Source: Arthrobacter sp. NEB 688
Lineage (GTDB): Bacteria; Actinomycetota; Actinomycetes; Actinomycetales; Dermatophilaceae
NCBI RefSeq assembly: GCF_013201035.1
Contig: NZ_CP053707.1
Coordinates: forward strand, 2,790,001 to 2,854,000
Reading direction: 5' to 3'
DNA length: 64,000 bases
The notes under the pieces were generated by a model that had not been told where the DNA came from, did no database searches, and saw only the letters and a program-made list of their open reading frames with translations. The translations under genes and the position numbers were made by a program. Shown in pieces: positions 1 to 7,585 of the stretch (its first letter is position 1; each line of letters opens with the position of its first letter).

Positions 1-25
1 CGATCCCGCCCGCTCGGGCGAGGCC

Positions 26-691
26 TCACCCGACGACGAGTGAGGCGACCGCGTCGGCGAGGCCCTGCGGGGTCATCCCGGCCAGGCCCTGCACCTGCAC
101 CGCGCCCTCGACCTCCGGCACGGGGACGACGTGCGGCACGGCCAGCGTCGGCACCCCGGCGGCCACGGCCGAGCGGACGCCGGTCGGGCTGTCCTCGATG
201 GCGACGCACCGGGCCGGGTCGACGCCGAGCATCCGCGCCGCCGCCTCGTAGGGCTCGGGGTGCGGCTTGCCGTGCGACACCTCGTCGCCGGTGACGACCG
301 CCGTGAACGAGCCTTCCGGGAGGGCGGCGACCACGGCGTCGGCCAGCACGCGCCACGACATCGTCACGAGCGCGCTGGGGACACCGGCGTCGCCGAGGCC
401 GGCGAGCAGCTCGCGGGCCCCGGGGCGCCACGGCACGTGCTCGCGCACCTGGGTGACGACGCGGGCGAGGAGCTCGTCGACGATCCGCTCGGGCTCCCAC
501 TCGATCGGCGAGTTGGCCCGGATGAACTCGGCCGACACCATGAGGTCGTTGCCGACGAGCTGGTGCGCGAACTCGTCGTTCCACGTGCCGCCGTGCTCCT
601 CGACGATCGCGTGCTCGGCGGCGATCCAGTACGGCTCGGTGTCGACGAGGGTGCCGTCCATGTCCCAGAGGACTGCTGCGGGGAGGCTCAT
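26..691 (-). CDS. HAD-family phosphatase (beta-PGM-like)
   Basis: Predicted cytosolic phosphohydrolase or phosphomutase of the HAD superfamily; the substrate cannot be told. The 221-residue protein has the full set of HAD motifs: DMDGT at residues 10-14 (nucleophile D10, acid/base D12), T110 in the ALVTMS strand, K142 in GKPHPEP, and E166-D167 in EDSPTGV. A helical cap is expected between about residues 20 and 90, as in the beta-phosphoglucomutase subgroup. ATG at 691 is chosen because motif I then lies nine residues in, as usual. A TAGGCT -10-like hexamer (700-705 on the minus strand) is only 8 nt upstream and there is no Shine-Dalgarno, so the mRNA is probably leaderless or nearly so. It is divergent from the PAC2 gene. 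Confidence 0.9.
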   Translation of the reverse strand: MSLPAAVLWDMDGTLVDTEPYWIAAEHAIVEEHGGTWNDEFAHQLVGNDLMVSAEFIRANSPIEWEPERIVDELLARVVTQVREHVPWRPGARELLAGLGDAGVPSALVTMSWRVLADAVVAALPEGSFTAVVTGDEVSHGKPHPEPYEAAARMLGVDPARCVAIEDSPTGVRSAVAAGVPTLAVPHVVPVPEVEGAVQVQGLAGMTPQGLADAVASLVVG

Positions 692-751
692 GAGCCACGA
701 GCCTATCGAGCCGTAGGGTGGAGGCCTGACCCGCCTGAGGAGGACACCCCC

Positions 752-1618
752 GTGATCGAGCTCGACGACATCGGCGATCTGCACGACCCCGTGATGATCG
801 CCGCGTTCGAGGGCTGGAACGACGCCGGGGAGGCCGCCAGCTCGGTCCTCGAGCACCTCGCGGAGGTCTGGGACGCCGAGGTCGTGGCGGCCCTGGACCC
901 GGAGGACTACTACGACTTCCAGGTCAACCGCCCGCGGGTCGTCGTCGAGGGCGGCAAGCGGCGGATCAGCTGGCGCACGACGCGGATCCTCGTCGCGCGG
1001 GGCACATCGCTCGGCCGCGACGTCATCCTCGTCCAGGGCGTCGAGCCGTCCTTCCGTTGGCGGGCCTTCGCCGTCGAGCTGATGGAGCTCGCCGAGGCCG
1101 CGGACGTCTCGATGGTCGTCACGCTCGGCGCCCTGATGGCCGACGTCGCGCACACCCGGCCCATCCCGGTCAACGCCACCTCCGACAACGAGGACACCCG
1201 CCACCGCCACGGCCTCGAGGTCAGCGGCTACGAGGGCCCGACCGGCATCCTCGGGGTCGTCTCGGACGCGGCGACCCAGGTCGGCATCCCGTCGGTGTCG
1301 TGCTGGGCCGCGGTGCCGCACTACGCGGGCCACTCCCCCAGCCCGAAGGCGACGCTGGCCCTCGTCGGCCGGCTCGAGGAGCTCTTCGACGCCCCCATCG
1401 AGCACGACGAGCTCGAGGACGACGCCCGCGCCTGGGAGCGGGGCATCAACGAGCTCGCCGAGTCCGACAGCGAGGTCGCCGAGTACGTCGAGAGCCTCGA
1501 GGAGGCCCAGGACACCGCCGAGCTGCCCGAGGCGAGCGGCGACGCCATCGCCAAGGAGTTCGAGCGCTACCTGCGCCGCCGCGGCACCGACGAGCCCGGA
1601 GCCTCCGGACCCGCCTGA
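752..1618 (+). CDS. PAC2 family protein
   Basis: A 288-residue member of the PAC2 (proteasome assembly chaperone 2-like) family, which in actinobacteria usually lies near mshC; its molecular job is not settled. The N-terminal half (ELDDIGDLHDPVMIAAFEGW, then GWNDAG) carries the typical PAC2 start, followed by a Rossmann-like core with the VTLGALMADVAHTRPIPV segment and a late SCWAAVPHYAGHSPSPKAT stretch. The C-terminal 70 residues are acidic and helical. GTG at 752 is chosen because GAGGAGG lies about 8 nt upstream and the reading begins at the conserved motif. A TAGGGT -10 hexamer at 714-719 would give a leader of about 25 nt. It converges on mshC. Confidence 0.9.
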   Translation: MIELDDIGDLHDPVMIAAFEGWNDAGEAASSVLEHLAEVWDAEVVAALDPEDYYDFQVNRPRVVVEGGKRRISWRTTRILVARGTSLGRDVILVQGVEPSFRWRAFAVELMELAEAADVSMVVTLGALMADVAHTRPIPVNATSDNEDTRHRHGLEVSGYEGPTGILGVVSDAATQVGIPSVSCWAAVPHYAGHSPSPKATLALVGRLEELFDAPIEHDELEDDARAWERGINELAESDSEVAEYVESLEEAQDTAELPEASGDAIAKEFERYLRRRGTDEPGASGPA

Positions 1619-1635
1619 TCCCTCGTCAGAGGCGG
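1611..1635. terminator. stem-loop across convergent PAC2/mshC stops
   Basis: CCGCCTGA and TCAGAGGCGG pair, with a 2-nt bulge, around a 7-nt loop. The stem contains the PAC2 stop and the complement of the mshC stop, so it could end transcription from both sides. There is no T tract, as is common in high-G+C actinobacteria. Confidence 0.45.
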
Positions 1636-2882
1636 ATGCCGAGCACCGCGTCGAGCGTGCGGGCCAGCAGCCCGGGCGCCGCGGGGTCCTCGCCGGACGC
1701 GCCGGCCAGGGTCTGCTCGCACCACGCGTCGACGGCCGCGAGGGCCCGCGGCGTCGCGAGGTCGTCGGCGACGGCGGCGCGCACGGCCGCGATGGTCGCG
1801 GTCGGGTCGGCGCCCCCGTTGGTCGACAGCGCGCTGCGCCAGCGGTCCAGTCGCGTCTGCGCCTGCGCGAGAAGGGAGTCGGTGTACTCCCAGTCGGTGC
1901 GGTAGTGCTGGGCGAGCAGCACGAGCCGGATGGCCATCGGGTCGACGCCATCGGCGCGCAGCTTCGAGACGAGCACGAGGTTGCCCTTGGACTTGCTCAT
2001 CTTCTCGCCCTCGTAGCCGACCATCCCCTGGTGGACGTAGAGGCGGGCGAAGACGTCGTCGCCGGTCAGGGCGTCGGCCTGGACGGCGCTCATCTCGTGG
2101 TGCGGGAAGACGAGGTCGCTGCCGCCACCCTGGATGTCGATCGGGTGGCCGAGGTGCTCGAGCGAGATCGCGGTGCACTCGATGTGCCAGCCGGGGCGGC
2201 CGCTGCCGAGGAGGTCGTCGTCCCACGACGGCTCACCGGCGCGCGCGCCGCGCCACAGGAGGGGGTCGAGGGCGTCGCGCTTGCCCTCGCGGTCGGGGTC
2301 GCCGCCGCGCTCCGCGAAGACGGCCAGCATCTGCTCGCGGGTCCAGCCCGAGACGTCGCCGAAGTCGGGGGTCCGCGCGAGGTCCAGGTAGACGTCGTCG
2401 CCGCTGCCCTCGCCCGCCGGCACCGGGAGGCGGTAGGCCGCCCCGGACTCCAGCAGCCGGCGCACGGCCGCGACGATCTCGTCCATCGACTCGACGACAC
2501 CGCGGTAGGCGTCCGGCGGGATGACCGACAGCGCCGTCATGTCCTCGCGGAAGAGGTCGATCTCGGAGGTCGCGAGCTCGCGCCAGTCACGCCCGTCGCG
2601 CGCCGCCCGCTCGAGCAGCGGGTCGTCGACGTCGGTGACGTTCTGGACGTACTCGACGCGGTGCCCCGCGTCGCGCAGCGCGCGCTGGACGAGGTCGAAG
2701 GTCACGTACGTCGCCGCGTGCCCGAGGTGGGTCGCGTCGTACGGCGTGATGCCGCAGACGTAGATGCGGGCGACGTCGCCGGCGCCGACGGGGACGACGG
2801 CGCCACGGCTGGTGTCGTGGAGCCGGAGCGGCTCTCCGAGACCGGGGACCTCAGGGACGAACGGGGTGGGCCACGACTTCAC
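1626..2882 (-). CDS. mshC: Mycothiol synthesis cysteine ligase MshC
   Basis: L-cysteine:1D-myo-inosityl 2-amino-2-deoxy-alpha-D-glucopyranoside ligase, the ATP-dependent third step of mycothiol synthesis; it descends from cysteinyl-tRNA synthetase. The 418-residue length fits the family, which is shorter than CysRS. Visible motifs are the HIGH-type THLGHA at 51-56, zinc-site C43, C236 (in WHIEC) and H261 (in FPHHE), and the KMSKS loop at 294-298. GTG at 2882 is preceded at 6 nt by TACGCT (2889-2894, minus strand), a -10 for a leaderless mRNA. CysS is the alternative, but the WHIECTAISL and GGGSDLVFPHHE signatures and the missing C-terminal anticodon-binding domain favour MshC. The protein implies a mycothiol-making actinobacterium. 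Confidence 0.95.
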   Translation of the reverse strand: MKSWPTPFVPEVPGLGEPLRLHDTSRGAVVPVGAGDVARIYVCGITPYDATHLGHAATYVTFDLVQRALRDAGHRVEYVQNVTDVDDPLLERAARDGRDWRELATSEIDLFREDMTALSVIPPDAYRGVVESMDEIVAAVRRLLESGAAYRLPVPAGEGSGDDVYLDLARTPDFGDVSGWTREQMLAVFAERGGDPDREGKRDALDPLLWRGARAGEPSWDDDLLGSGRPGWHIECTAISLEHLGHPIDIQGGGSDLVFPHHEMSAVQADALTGDDVFARLYVHQGMVGYEGEKMSKSKGNLVLVSKLRADGVDPMAIRLVLLAQHYRTDWEYTDSLLAQAQTRLDRWRSALSTNGGADPTATIAAVRAAVADDLATPRALAAVDAWCEQTLAGASGEDPAAPGLLARTLDAVLGIRL

Positions 2883-2904
2883 CGGCCCAGCGTACGGGGC
2901 GCCC

Positions 2905-3708
2905 TCACAGGGCCGGCCACGGGATGGCGGGCCAGCCCGCGGCGGGCAGCGGATGGCGCCGTCGGCGCAGGAGCATCGCGACCCGGTGGGTCAGCGCGTC
3001 GACCTCCGCCGGGGTCAGCAGGGGCTCCAGCGCGTCGGGCAGGTCGGCGCCGAGCGCCCCCGCCAGCCGCTCGAGCCGGGCGAGGTCGGCGTCCGGGACC
3101 GGCTCACCGGCCCACCCCCACAGCACGGTCCGCAGCTTGGGCTCGACGCCGAGGCTGACGCCGTGGTCGCAGCCGCGCACGAGGGCGCCGTCGCGCATCA
3201 CGTGGCTGCCCTTGCGGTCGGAGTTGTTGAGCGCGGCGTCGAGGACGGCGACGGTCCGCAGGGCGGGCTCGCCGCAGTGGGCGACGACCACGGGCTCGCC
3301 CAGCGGGGACTCGCCCTCGAGGACGACGAGCCACCCGTCGGGCACCTCGTCCGGGGCGACGACGTCGACGAGCGGGGGCACGTCCTCGTCGCCGACGGGG
3401 CCGACCCACAGCTGGACCGACCCGGGGCCGCGCGGGCCGTCGCGCAGCACGGTCGGAGGCACGACGTCGAAGCCGCCGGCCTCGCTGACCAGCCACGCCG
3501 CGCGCTCCCGGGCGACGAGGGTGCCGTCCGGGTAGTCCCAGAGGCGGCGCTCGGTCGCCTCCGGCTTGTGGATGGCCAGCACCTCGTCGGCGGGGTCGCC
3601 GACGAAGCAGAGGAGCGCGCCGTTCGAGGAGCCCTGGATGCGACCCACCGGCGTCAGCTCGCCGTGGGTCAGCAGCCCCTCGAGGTCAGCGCCGGTACCC
3701 GTTGGCAC
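2905..3708 (-). CDS. SCO1664 family protein (kinase-like fold)
   Basis: A 267-residue member of the SCO1664 family, found in actinobacteria beside DUF3090. The function is unknown. The sequence has features of the PI3K/HipA-type kinase fold: an N-terminal beta-rich part with VLAIHKP supplying a candidate ATP lysine, the loop NNSDRKGSH that resembles a catalytic loop, and GCDHGVSLG resembling the metal-binding DHG. GTG at 3708 overlaps the 3' end of the DUF3090 gene by 23 nt, so translation is probably coupled. The start is uncertain because no Shine-Dalgarno is seen; the conserved part begins near GELTPVGRIQGSSN at about residue 16. Confidence 0.82.
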   Translation of the reverse strand: MPTGTGADLEGLLTHGELTPVGRIQGSSNGALLCFVGDPADEVLAIHKPEATERRLWDYPDGTLVARERAAWLVSEAGGFDVVPPTVLRDGPRGPGSVQLWVGPVGDEDVPPLVDVVAPDEVPDGWLVVLEGESPLGEPVVVAHCGEPALRTVAVLDAALNNSDRKGSHVMRDGALVRGCDHGVSLGVEPKLRTVLWGWAGEPVPDADLARLERLAGALGADLPDALEPLLTPAEVDALTHRVAMLLRRRRHPLPAAGWPAIPWPAL

Positions 3709-4195
3709 GGGGGCAGATGTGGCCGGTGGGGTCGAGCGGCTGGCCGCAGAAGGGACACGCCGGGCGGCCGGCGGACAGCACCTTGCCGCAGCGTCGGGCG
3801 AAGGCCCGGGCGGCGACGGGGTCGAGGACGACGCGCAGGGTCTCGAGCGCGTCCTCCTCGGTCTCCTCGGGGTCGGCGTCGTGGCACTCGATGACCAGCA
3901 CGCGGCGCTCGGTGTCCCACGCGAGGGCGAGGGTGTCGACCCGGAACTCGTCCTCGATCGGCGCCTCGAGCGGGTCGGTGTCGCCGTCGCCGAGCGGCTC
4001 GGTGGCGGCGCCCTCGGCGTGCGCGTCGAGCAGGTCGTTGACCCGGTCGGCGAGCGCGGTCACCTGCACCTTCTCGAGCGAGACCGAGACGACGCGACCT
4101 CCGCCGCGGGCCTGGAGGAAGAAGGTGCGGCCGCCCGGGGGGCCCACGGTGCCGGCGACGAAGCGCTCCGGCGGGTCGAAGACGGTGGCAGGCAT
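3686..4195 (-). CDS. DUF3090 domain protein with zinc-ribbon tail
   Basis: A 169-residue DUF3090 protein of unknown function, conserved in actinobacteria next to SCO1664 and a histidine phosphatase. The N-terminal two thirds is beta-rich (FLQARGGGRVVSVSLEKVQV). The end carries CPFCGQPLDPTGHICPR, three cysteines and a histidine that look like a zinc ribbon. ATG at 4195 is chosen because TAGGGT (4203-4208, minus strand) lies 7 nt upstream, the spacing of a leaderless start. That -10 box contains the TAG stop of the upstream cbiO gene, so this gene can be read from its own promoter although it directly follows the transporter operon. It overlaps the SCO1664 start by 23 nt. Confidence 0.88.
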   Translation of the reverse strand: MPATVFDPPERFVAGTVGPPGGRTFFLQARGGGRVVSVSLEKVQVTALADRVNDLLDAHAEGAATEPLGDGDTDPLEAPIEDEFRVDTLALAWDTERRVLVIECHDADPEETEEDALETLRVVLDPVAARAFARRCGKVLSAGRPACPFCGQPLDPTGHICPRANGYRR

Positions 4196-4205
4196 GGCAC
4201 CCACC

Positions 4206-4937
4206 CTAGATCGAGAACCCCACCGGCAGCTCCAGGCGGTGGCGGGCCATGAGCGCCTCGTCACGGAGCAGGTCGACGGTCGGCCCGTCGGCGACGATCG
4301 TGCCCTCCGAGAGGATGACCGAGCGGGCGCAGAGCTCGACGGCGTAGGGCAGGTCGTGGGTCACCATGAGGATGGTCACGTCGAGGCCGCGCAGGATGTC
4401 GGCGAGCTCACGGCGCGAGGCCGGGTCGAGGTTGGATGACGGCTCGTCGAGGACGAGGATCTCGGGGCGCATCGCGAGGACGGTCGCGATGGCCACGCGC
4501 CGACGCTGGCCGAAGCTCAGGTGGTGCGGCGCCCGGTCGGCGAGGTCGGCCACGCCGACGGCCGTGAGCGCCTCGGTGACGCGGGCCTCGAGCTCGGCCC
4601 CGCGCAGGCCGAGGTTGGCCGGCCCGAAGGCGACGTCGTCCCGGACGGTCGGCATGAAGAGCTGGTCGTCGGGGTCCTGGAAGACGATGCCGACGCGCCG
4701 GCGGACCTCGAGCAGGTGCTCCTCGGTGACCGGCAGGCCCGACACGGTGACGGTGCCGTGCCCGGGCAGCAGGACCCCGTTGAGGTGCAGGACGAGCGTC
4801 GTCTTGCCGGCGCCGTTCGGCCCGAGCAGCGCGACGCGCTCCCCGGGGTGCACGTGCAGGTCGACGCCGAAGAGGGCCTGGTGGCCGCCCGGGTAGGCGT
4901 AGGCGACGCCCTGGAGGTCGAGGACGGGAGTGGTCAT
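4206..4937 (-). CDS. Nickel/cobalt ECF transporter ATPase (CbiO/NikO type)
   Basis: ATP-binding subunit of an energy-coupling factor importer for Ni2+ or Co2+, acting at the inner face of the membrane. The 243-residue protein has Walker A GPNGAGKTT at 39-47, the Q loop at FQDPDDQLF, signature LSFGQ at 140-144 and Walker B ILVLDEP at 160-166. It is the last gene of cbiM-PDGLE-cbiQ-cbiO; its ATG overlaps the cbiQ stop as ATGA, so translation is coupled. Nickel is favoured over cobalt because a Nur-like operator lies upstream of cbiM, but that is inference; the ATPase itself does not show the metal. Confidence 0.9.
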   Translation of the reverse strand: MTTPVLDLQGVAYAYPGGHQALFGVDLHVHPGERVALLGPNGAGKTTLVLHLNGVLLPGHGTVTVSGLPVTEEHLLEVRRRVGIVFQDPDDQLFMPTVRDDVAFGPANLGLRGAELEARVTEALTAVGVADLADRAPHHLSFGQRRRVAIATVLAMRPEILVLDEPSSNLDPASRRELADILRGLDVTILMVTHDLPYAVELCARSVILSEGTIVADGPTVDLLRDEALMARHRLELPVGFSI

Positions 4938-5698
4938 CCGGCCATCCTCGTCGAGACGGCGACGACGAGCGCCACCGCCGCCGGGGCGAGCCCCGCGGCC
5001 CAGGCGCCCGGCGTGGCGGTCAGGGGGGCGGTGACGGGCATCGAGCCGTTCCAGCCGCGGCTGACCATCGCGAGGTGCACCCGCTCGCCGCGCTCGTAGC
5101 TGCGGATGAAGAGGGCGCCGGTGCCGGCGGCCAGCGCCGGCCACGAACGCACGGAGCGGGCCGAGAAGCCGCGCGAGAGGCGGGCGACCTTCATCCGCTG
5201 CAGCTGGTCGGCGACGACGTCGACGTAGCGGACCATGAAGGACGCGATGAGGACGAGGGGGTCGGGCACCCGCAGGTGCTGCAGGGCCCGGACGAGGTCG
5301 CGCGGGGGCGTCGTGACCGCGAAGGTCACGGCGGCGAGGACACCCGTCGTGCCCTTGAGCAGGAGCGCGACCGCGGCGGTGAGACCGGTCTGCGACACGG
5401 TGACCGGCCCGAGCGCGACCTGCGGCCCGACGGCGACGAACGGCAGGACGACGGCGAAGACCGCGAAGGGGGTCTCGACGGCCAGGCGCGGCAGGACGTG
5501 GCGGGCGGGGACGCGGGTCGTGAGGACGAGCACGACGCCGAGGGCCAGCAGGAGACCGAGCGCAAGGTGCTGCTCGGACGGCACCGCGACGACGGCGAGG
5601 ACGAACAGGACCAGGCCGACGAGCTTGACGTGGGCGGGCAGCCGGTGGAGGAGCGAGCCGCCCTCGACGTGCAGGTGCCGGCCGGGGCCGGACCCCAC
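4934..5698 (-). CDS. ECF transporter transmembrane subunit CbiQ type
   Basis: Energy-coupling T component of the Ni/Co importer, 254 residues. After a short N-terminal cytosolic helix (LLHRLPAHVKLVG) come about five hydrophobic segments, and the two Ala-Arg-Gly-type coupling motifs typical of T components can be seen as VARLSRGFSAR and SYERGERVHLAMVSRGWNG in the second half, which contact the ATPase. Start ATG at 5698 is 1 nt from the end of the PDGLE gene; the stop overlaps cbiO as ATGA. It joins the ATPase to the CbiM substrate-binding subunit. Confidence 0.9.
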   Translation of the reverse strand: MGSGPGRHLHVEGGSLLHRLPAHVKLVGLVLFVLAVVAVPSEQHLALGLLLALGVVLVLTTRVPARHVLPRLAVETPFAVFAVVLPFVAVGPQVALGPVTVSQTGLTAAVALLLKGTTGVLAAVTFAVTTPPRDLVRALQHLRVPDPLVLIASFMVRYVDVVADQLQRMKVARLSRGFSARSVRSWPALAAGTGALFIRSYERGERVHLAMVSRGWNGSMPVTAPLTATPGAWAAGLAPAAVALVVAVSTRMAG

Positions 5699-5699
5699 C

Positions 5700-6032
5700 T
5701 CAGTCGCGCGTGCGGCGGCCGCGGCGCCGCACGACCATGACGAGGCCGAACATCACGAGCCCGGTGACGACGGCCCCGATGACGCCGGCGAGGCCGCCGG
5801 AGAGGCGGGCGTCGTCGACGCCCTGGACGCCGTAGTCGGCGAGCGGGGAGCCGGCCGCGGCGGAGTCGCGGGCCACGCCCTCGAAGCCGAGGGTGGCGGC
5901 GACGTGCTCGAGGCCGTCGGGGTGGCTGGAGGCGTAGAACGACACGACGCCGGCGATGACCAGGCAGACCGCGAGCCCGACGACGACGAGGCGCCGGGTG
6001 CTGACGCGCGGGGTGTCGGTGGCGGTGCTCAC
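5700..6032 (-). CDS. PDGLE domain protein (CbiN-like subunit)
   Basis: Small 110-residue membrane protein that takes the place of CbiN in Ni/Co ECF importers. It has one N-terminal membrane helix (about residues 14-29), the diagnostic SHPDGLEHVA at about 36-45, an extracytoplasmic loop, and a second membrane helix near residues 80-100 before a basic RRRGRRTRD end. In this family the small subunit is needed with CbiM for metal entry. The start overlaps the end of cbiM by 4 nt. Confidence 0.9.
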   Translation of the reverse strand: MSTATDTPRVSTRRLVVVGLAVCLVIAGVVSFYASSHPDGLEHVAATLGFEGVARDSAAAGSPLADYGVQGVDDARLSGGLAGVIGAVVTGLVMFGLVMVVRRRGRRTRD

Positions 6033-6718
6033 GCGACGACCTCCGGGGTGCGCAGCTCGAGGGCGGGCATCCGCCCGCGGGCGACGTGGACGAGGTCCGG
6101 CCGGGCGGCGACGATGCTCGTGACGGCGAGGAAGGTGATGGCGGCCTCGCCGAGCCCGATGAGGAGGTGCCAGCCGACCATCGTCCCGACGAGGGTGCCG
6201 AGCGGGATGGGCGCCGCTCCCCCGATTGCGTAGAGGCCGGAGAACGCGAGCGCGGCGGCGGGGACGCTGACGAACGCCCCGACGGCTGCCGCCACGGGGA
6301 TGCTCGCGAGGCGCTTGGGCAGCAGGCCCAGCAGGCCGCGTGCGACCGCGTAGCCGACCCAGACGCCGACGACGCCCATGAGGATGACGTTCGTGCCGAG
6401 CGCGGTGACCCCGCCGTCGGCGAAGAGGAAGGCCTGGACCGCGAGGACGACGGTCAGGCAGAGGGTCGCCGTGGCCGGTCCGACGAGGACGGCGGCCAGG
6501 GCGGCCCCGAGCAGGTGCCCGGAGGTGCCGGCGCCGACCGGGAAGTTGACCATCTGGGCGGCGAAGACGAAGACGGCGACGAGGCCGGCGAGGGGGGCGG
6601 TGCGCTCGTCGAGCTCGCGCCGCGAGGCCCGCACGAGGGAGGCCCCGACGACGCCCGCGGCCACGACGCCGGTGGCGACGGAGGTCGGTGCGTCGAGGAA
6701 CCCGTCGGGGACGTGCAT
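6029..6718 (-). CDS. Ni/Co ECF substrate-binding subunit CbiM type
   Basis: Substrate-capture subunit of the importer, 229 residues. The N terminus MHVPDGFLDAPTS is the CbiM/NikM signature: the free amino group and the histidine at position 2 help form the metal site, so ATG at 6718 is firmly set. About seven membrane segments follow, with FPVGAGTSGHLLGAALAAV (conserved GxSGHLxG) near residues 58-76. It is the first gene of the four-gene operon. The upstream region has a promoter and a Nur-like palindrome in the 5' untranslated region, suggesting shutdown when nickel is plentiful. Confidence 0.93.
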   Translation of the reverse strand: MHVPDGFLDAPTSVATGVVAAGVVGASLVRASRRELDERTAPLAGLVAVFVFAAQMVNFPVGAGTSGHLLGAALAAVLVGPATATLCLTVVLAVQAFLFADGGVTALGTNVILMGVVGVWVGYAVARGLLGLLPKRLASIPVAAAVGAFVSVPAAALAFSGLYAIGGAAPIPLGTLVGTMVGWHLLIGLGEAAITFLAVTSIVAARPDLVHVARGRMPALELRTPEVVA

Positions 6719-6745
6719 GGTGACCTCCGGCTCTGGGGGGCGGCT

Positions 6746-6764
6746 GTTGCGAACAGTTTGCAAC
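6746..6764. promoter_or_regulatory. Nur-like operator upstream of Ni/Co importer
   Basis: An inverted repeat with 9-nt arms GTTGCGAAC and GTTTGCAAC around one central base (one mismatch). Read as TTGC-nA-N5-TTGCAA it matches the Nur box known in Streptomyces, where the Fur-family regulator Nur represses nickel uptake. It lies about 5 to 23 nt downstream of the predicted transcription start. That Nur binds here is inference. Confidence 0.6.
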
Positions 6765-6775
6765 AACTCCCGCAC

Positions 6776-6803
6776 ACTATGCGCCGGAGGGACGCCCGAT
6801 CAA
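6776..6803 (-). promoter_or_regulatory. Predicted promoter of cbiM operon
   Basis: On the minus strand TTGATC (6798-6803) and CATAGT (6776-6781) are separated by 16 nt, fitting -35 and -10 boxes of the housekeeping sigma factor. The predicted start near 6769 places the Nur-like palindrome just inside the transcript and gives a leader of about 50 nt before cbiM. Confidence 0.5.
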
Positions 6804-6831
6804 CACCGGGGGCGCGAACCCGTCCGACCGG

Positions 6832-7524
6832 TCAGCCCGCTCCCCCGCCCACCGTCGAGTCGCCGGCGGCGTGCTGGGTGGGCACCGCGACGAGCCCCGC
6901 GAGGTCGCCGCCGTGCGTGTTGCTGGCCAGCAGGACCATCCGGCTGGGCGTCACGTGGACGGCGCTGACCGAGCCCGGGTCGACCCGCACGCGCTGCAGC
7001 CCGCCGATGCCGGCGCCGACCGCCTCGGCGAGGACGGCCTTGATGGGGTCGCCGTGGCTGACGGCGAGCCAGACCGCGGCCTGGCCGTGGGCGGCCTCGA
7101 CCTCGGCGTCCAGGGCCCGCACGGCCCCAACGACCCGCTCGGCCATCTGGCCGAGGGACTCGCCGGAGTGGTCCGCGGACGGCGGGAAGGTCGCGGCGGC
7201 GGGGTCGTCCTGGATGGTGCGCCAGAGCGGGTCCTTCGCCGCGTCGGCGAGCTTCCGGCCCGTCCACGAGCCGTAGTGGCACTCCCCCAGGCGCCCGTCG
7301 GTGGCGACCTCGAGGTCCGGCACCGCGATGGCGACGGTCTCGCGGCAGCGCTGGAGCGGGCTGCTGACGGCGCGCACGACGGTGAGCGGTGCCAGCCGTT
7401 CGGCAACACGGGCGGCCTGCCCGCGACCGGTGTCGGTGAGGCCCACGCCCTCGGTCCAGCCGGCGAGCACCCCCTCGGCGTTCGCCGTCGAGTGCCCGTG
7501 CCGCAGGAGGAGGACGATCGCCAC
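6832..7524 (-). CDS. Histidine phosphatase, MSMEG_4193 type
   Basis: Histidine phosphatase superfamily protein of the MSMEG_4193 (putative phosphomutase) type, 230 residues; substrate unknown. The phosphohistidine motif is LLRHGHSTAN near residue 8, a second arginine is in SSPLQRCRET, and the late SHGDPIKAVL supplies the second active-site histidine. This family normally sits directly beside DUF3090 and SCO1664; here the Ni/Co operon separates them. GTG at 7524 puts the RHG motif at the expected place, and TACAGT (7533-7538, minus strand) lies 8 nt upstream, fitting a near-leaderless transcript. It is divergent from corA. Confidence 0.9.
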   Translation of the reverse strand: MAIVLLLRHGHSTANAEGVLAGWTEGVGLTDTGRGQAARVAERLAPLTVVRAVSSPLQRCRETVAIAVPDLEVATDGRLGECHYGSWTGRKLADAAKDPLWRTIQDDPAAATFPPSADHSGESLGQMAERVVGAVRALDAEVEAAHGQAAVWLAVSHGDPIKAVLAEAVGAGIGGLQRVRVDPGSVSAVHVTPSRMVLLASNTHGGDLAGLVAVPTQHAAGDSTVGGGAG

Positions 7525-7585
7525 GAGAGTGAACTGTAGGCGTCGTGCGACGGGTGCGGCCCACCCGTCACCCACAATGGCCTCC

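Noticed and set aside
6718-6831. Cobalamin riboswitch before the Ni/Co importer
   Set aside because: The leader is only about 50 nt and lacks a B12-box-like sequence; a Nur-type palindrome is present instead.
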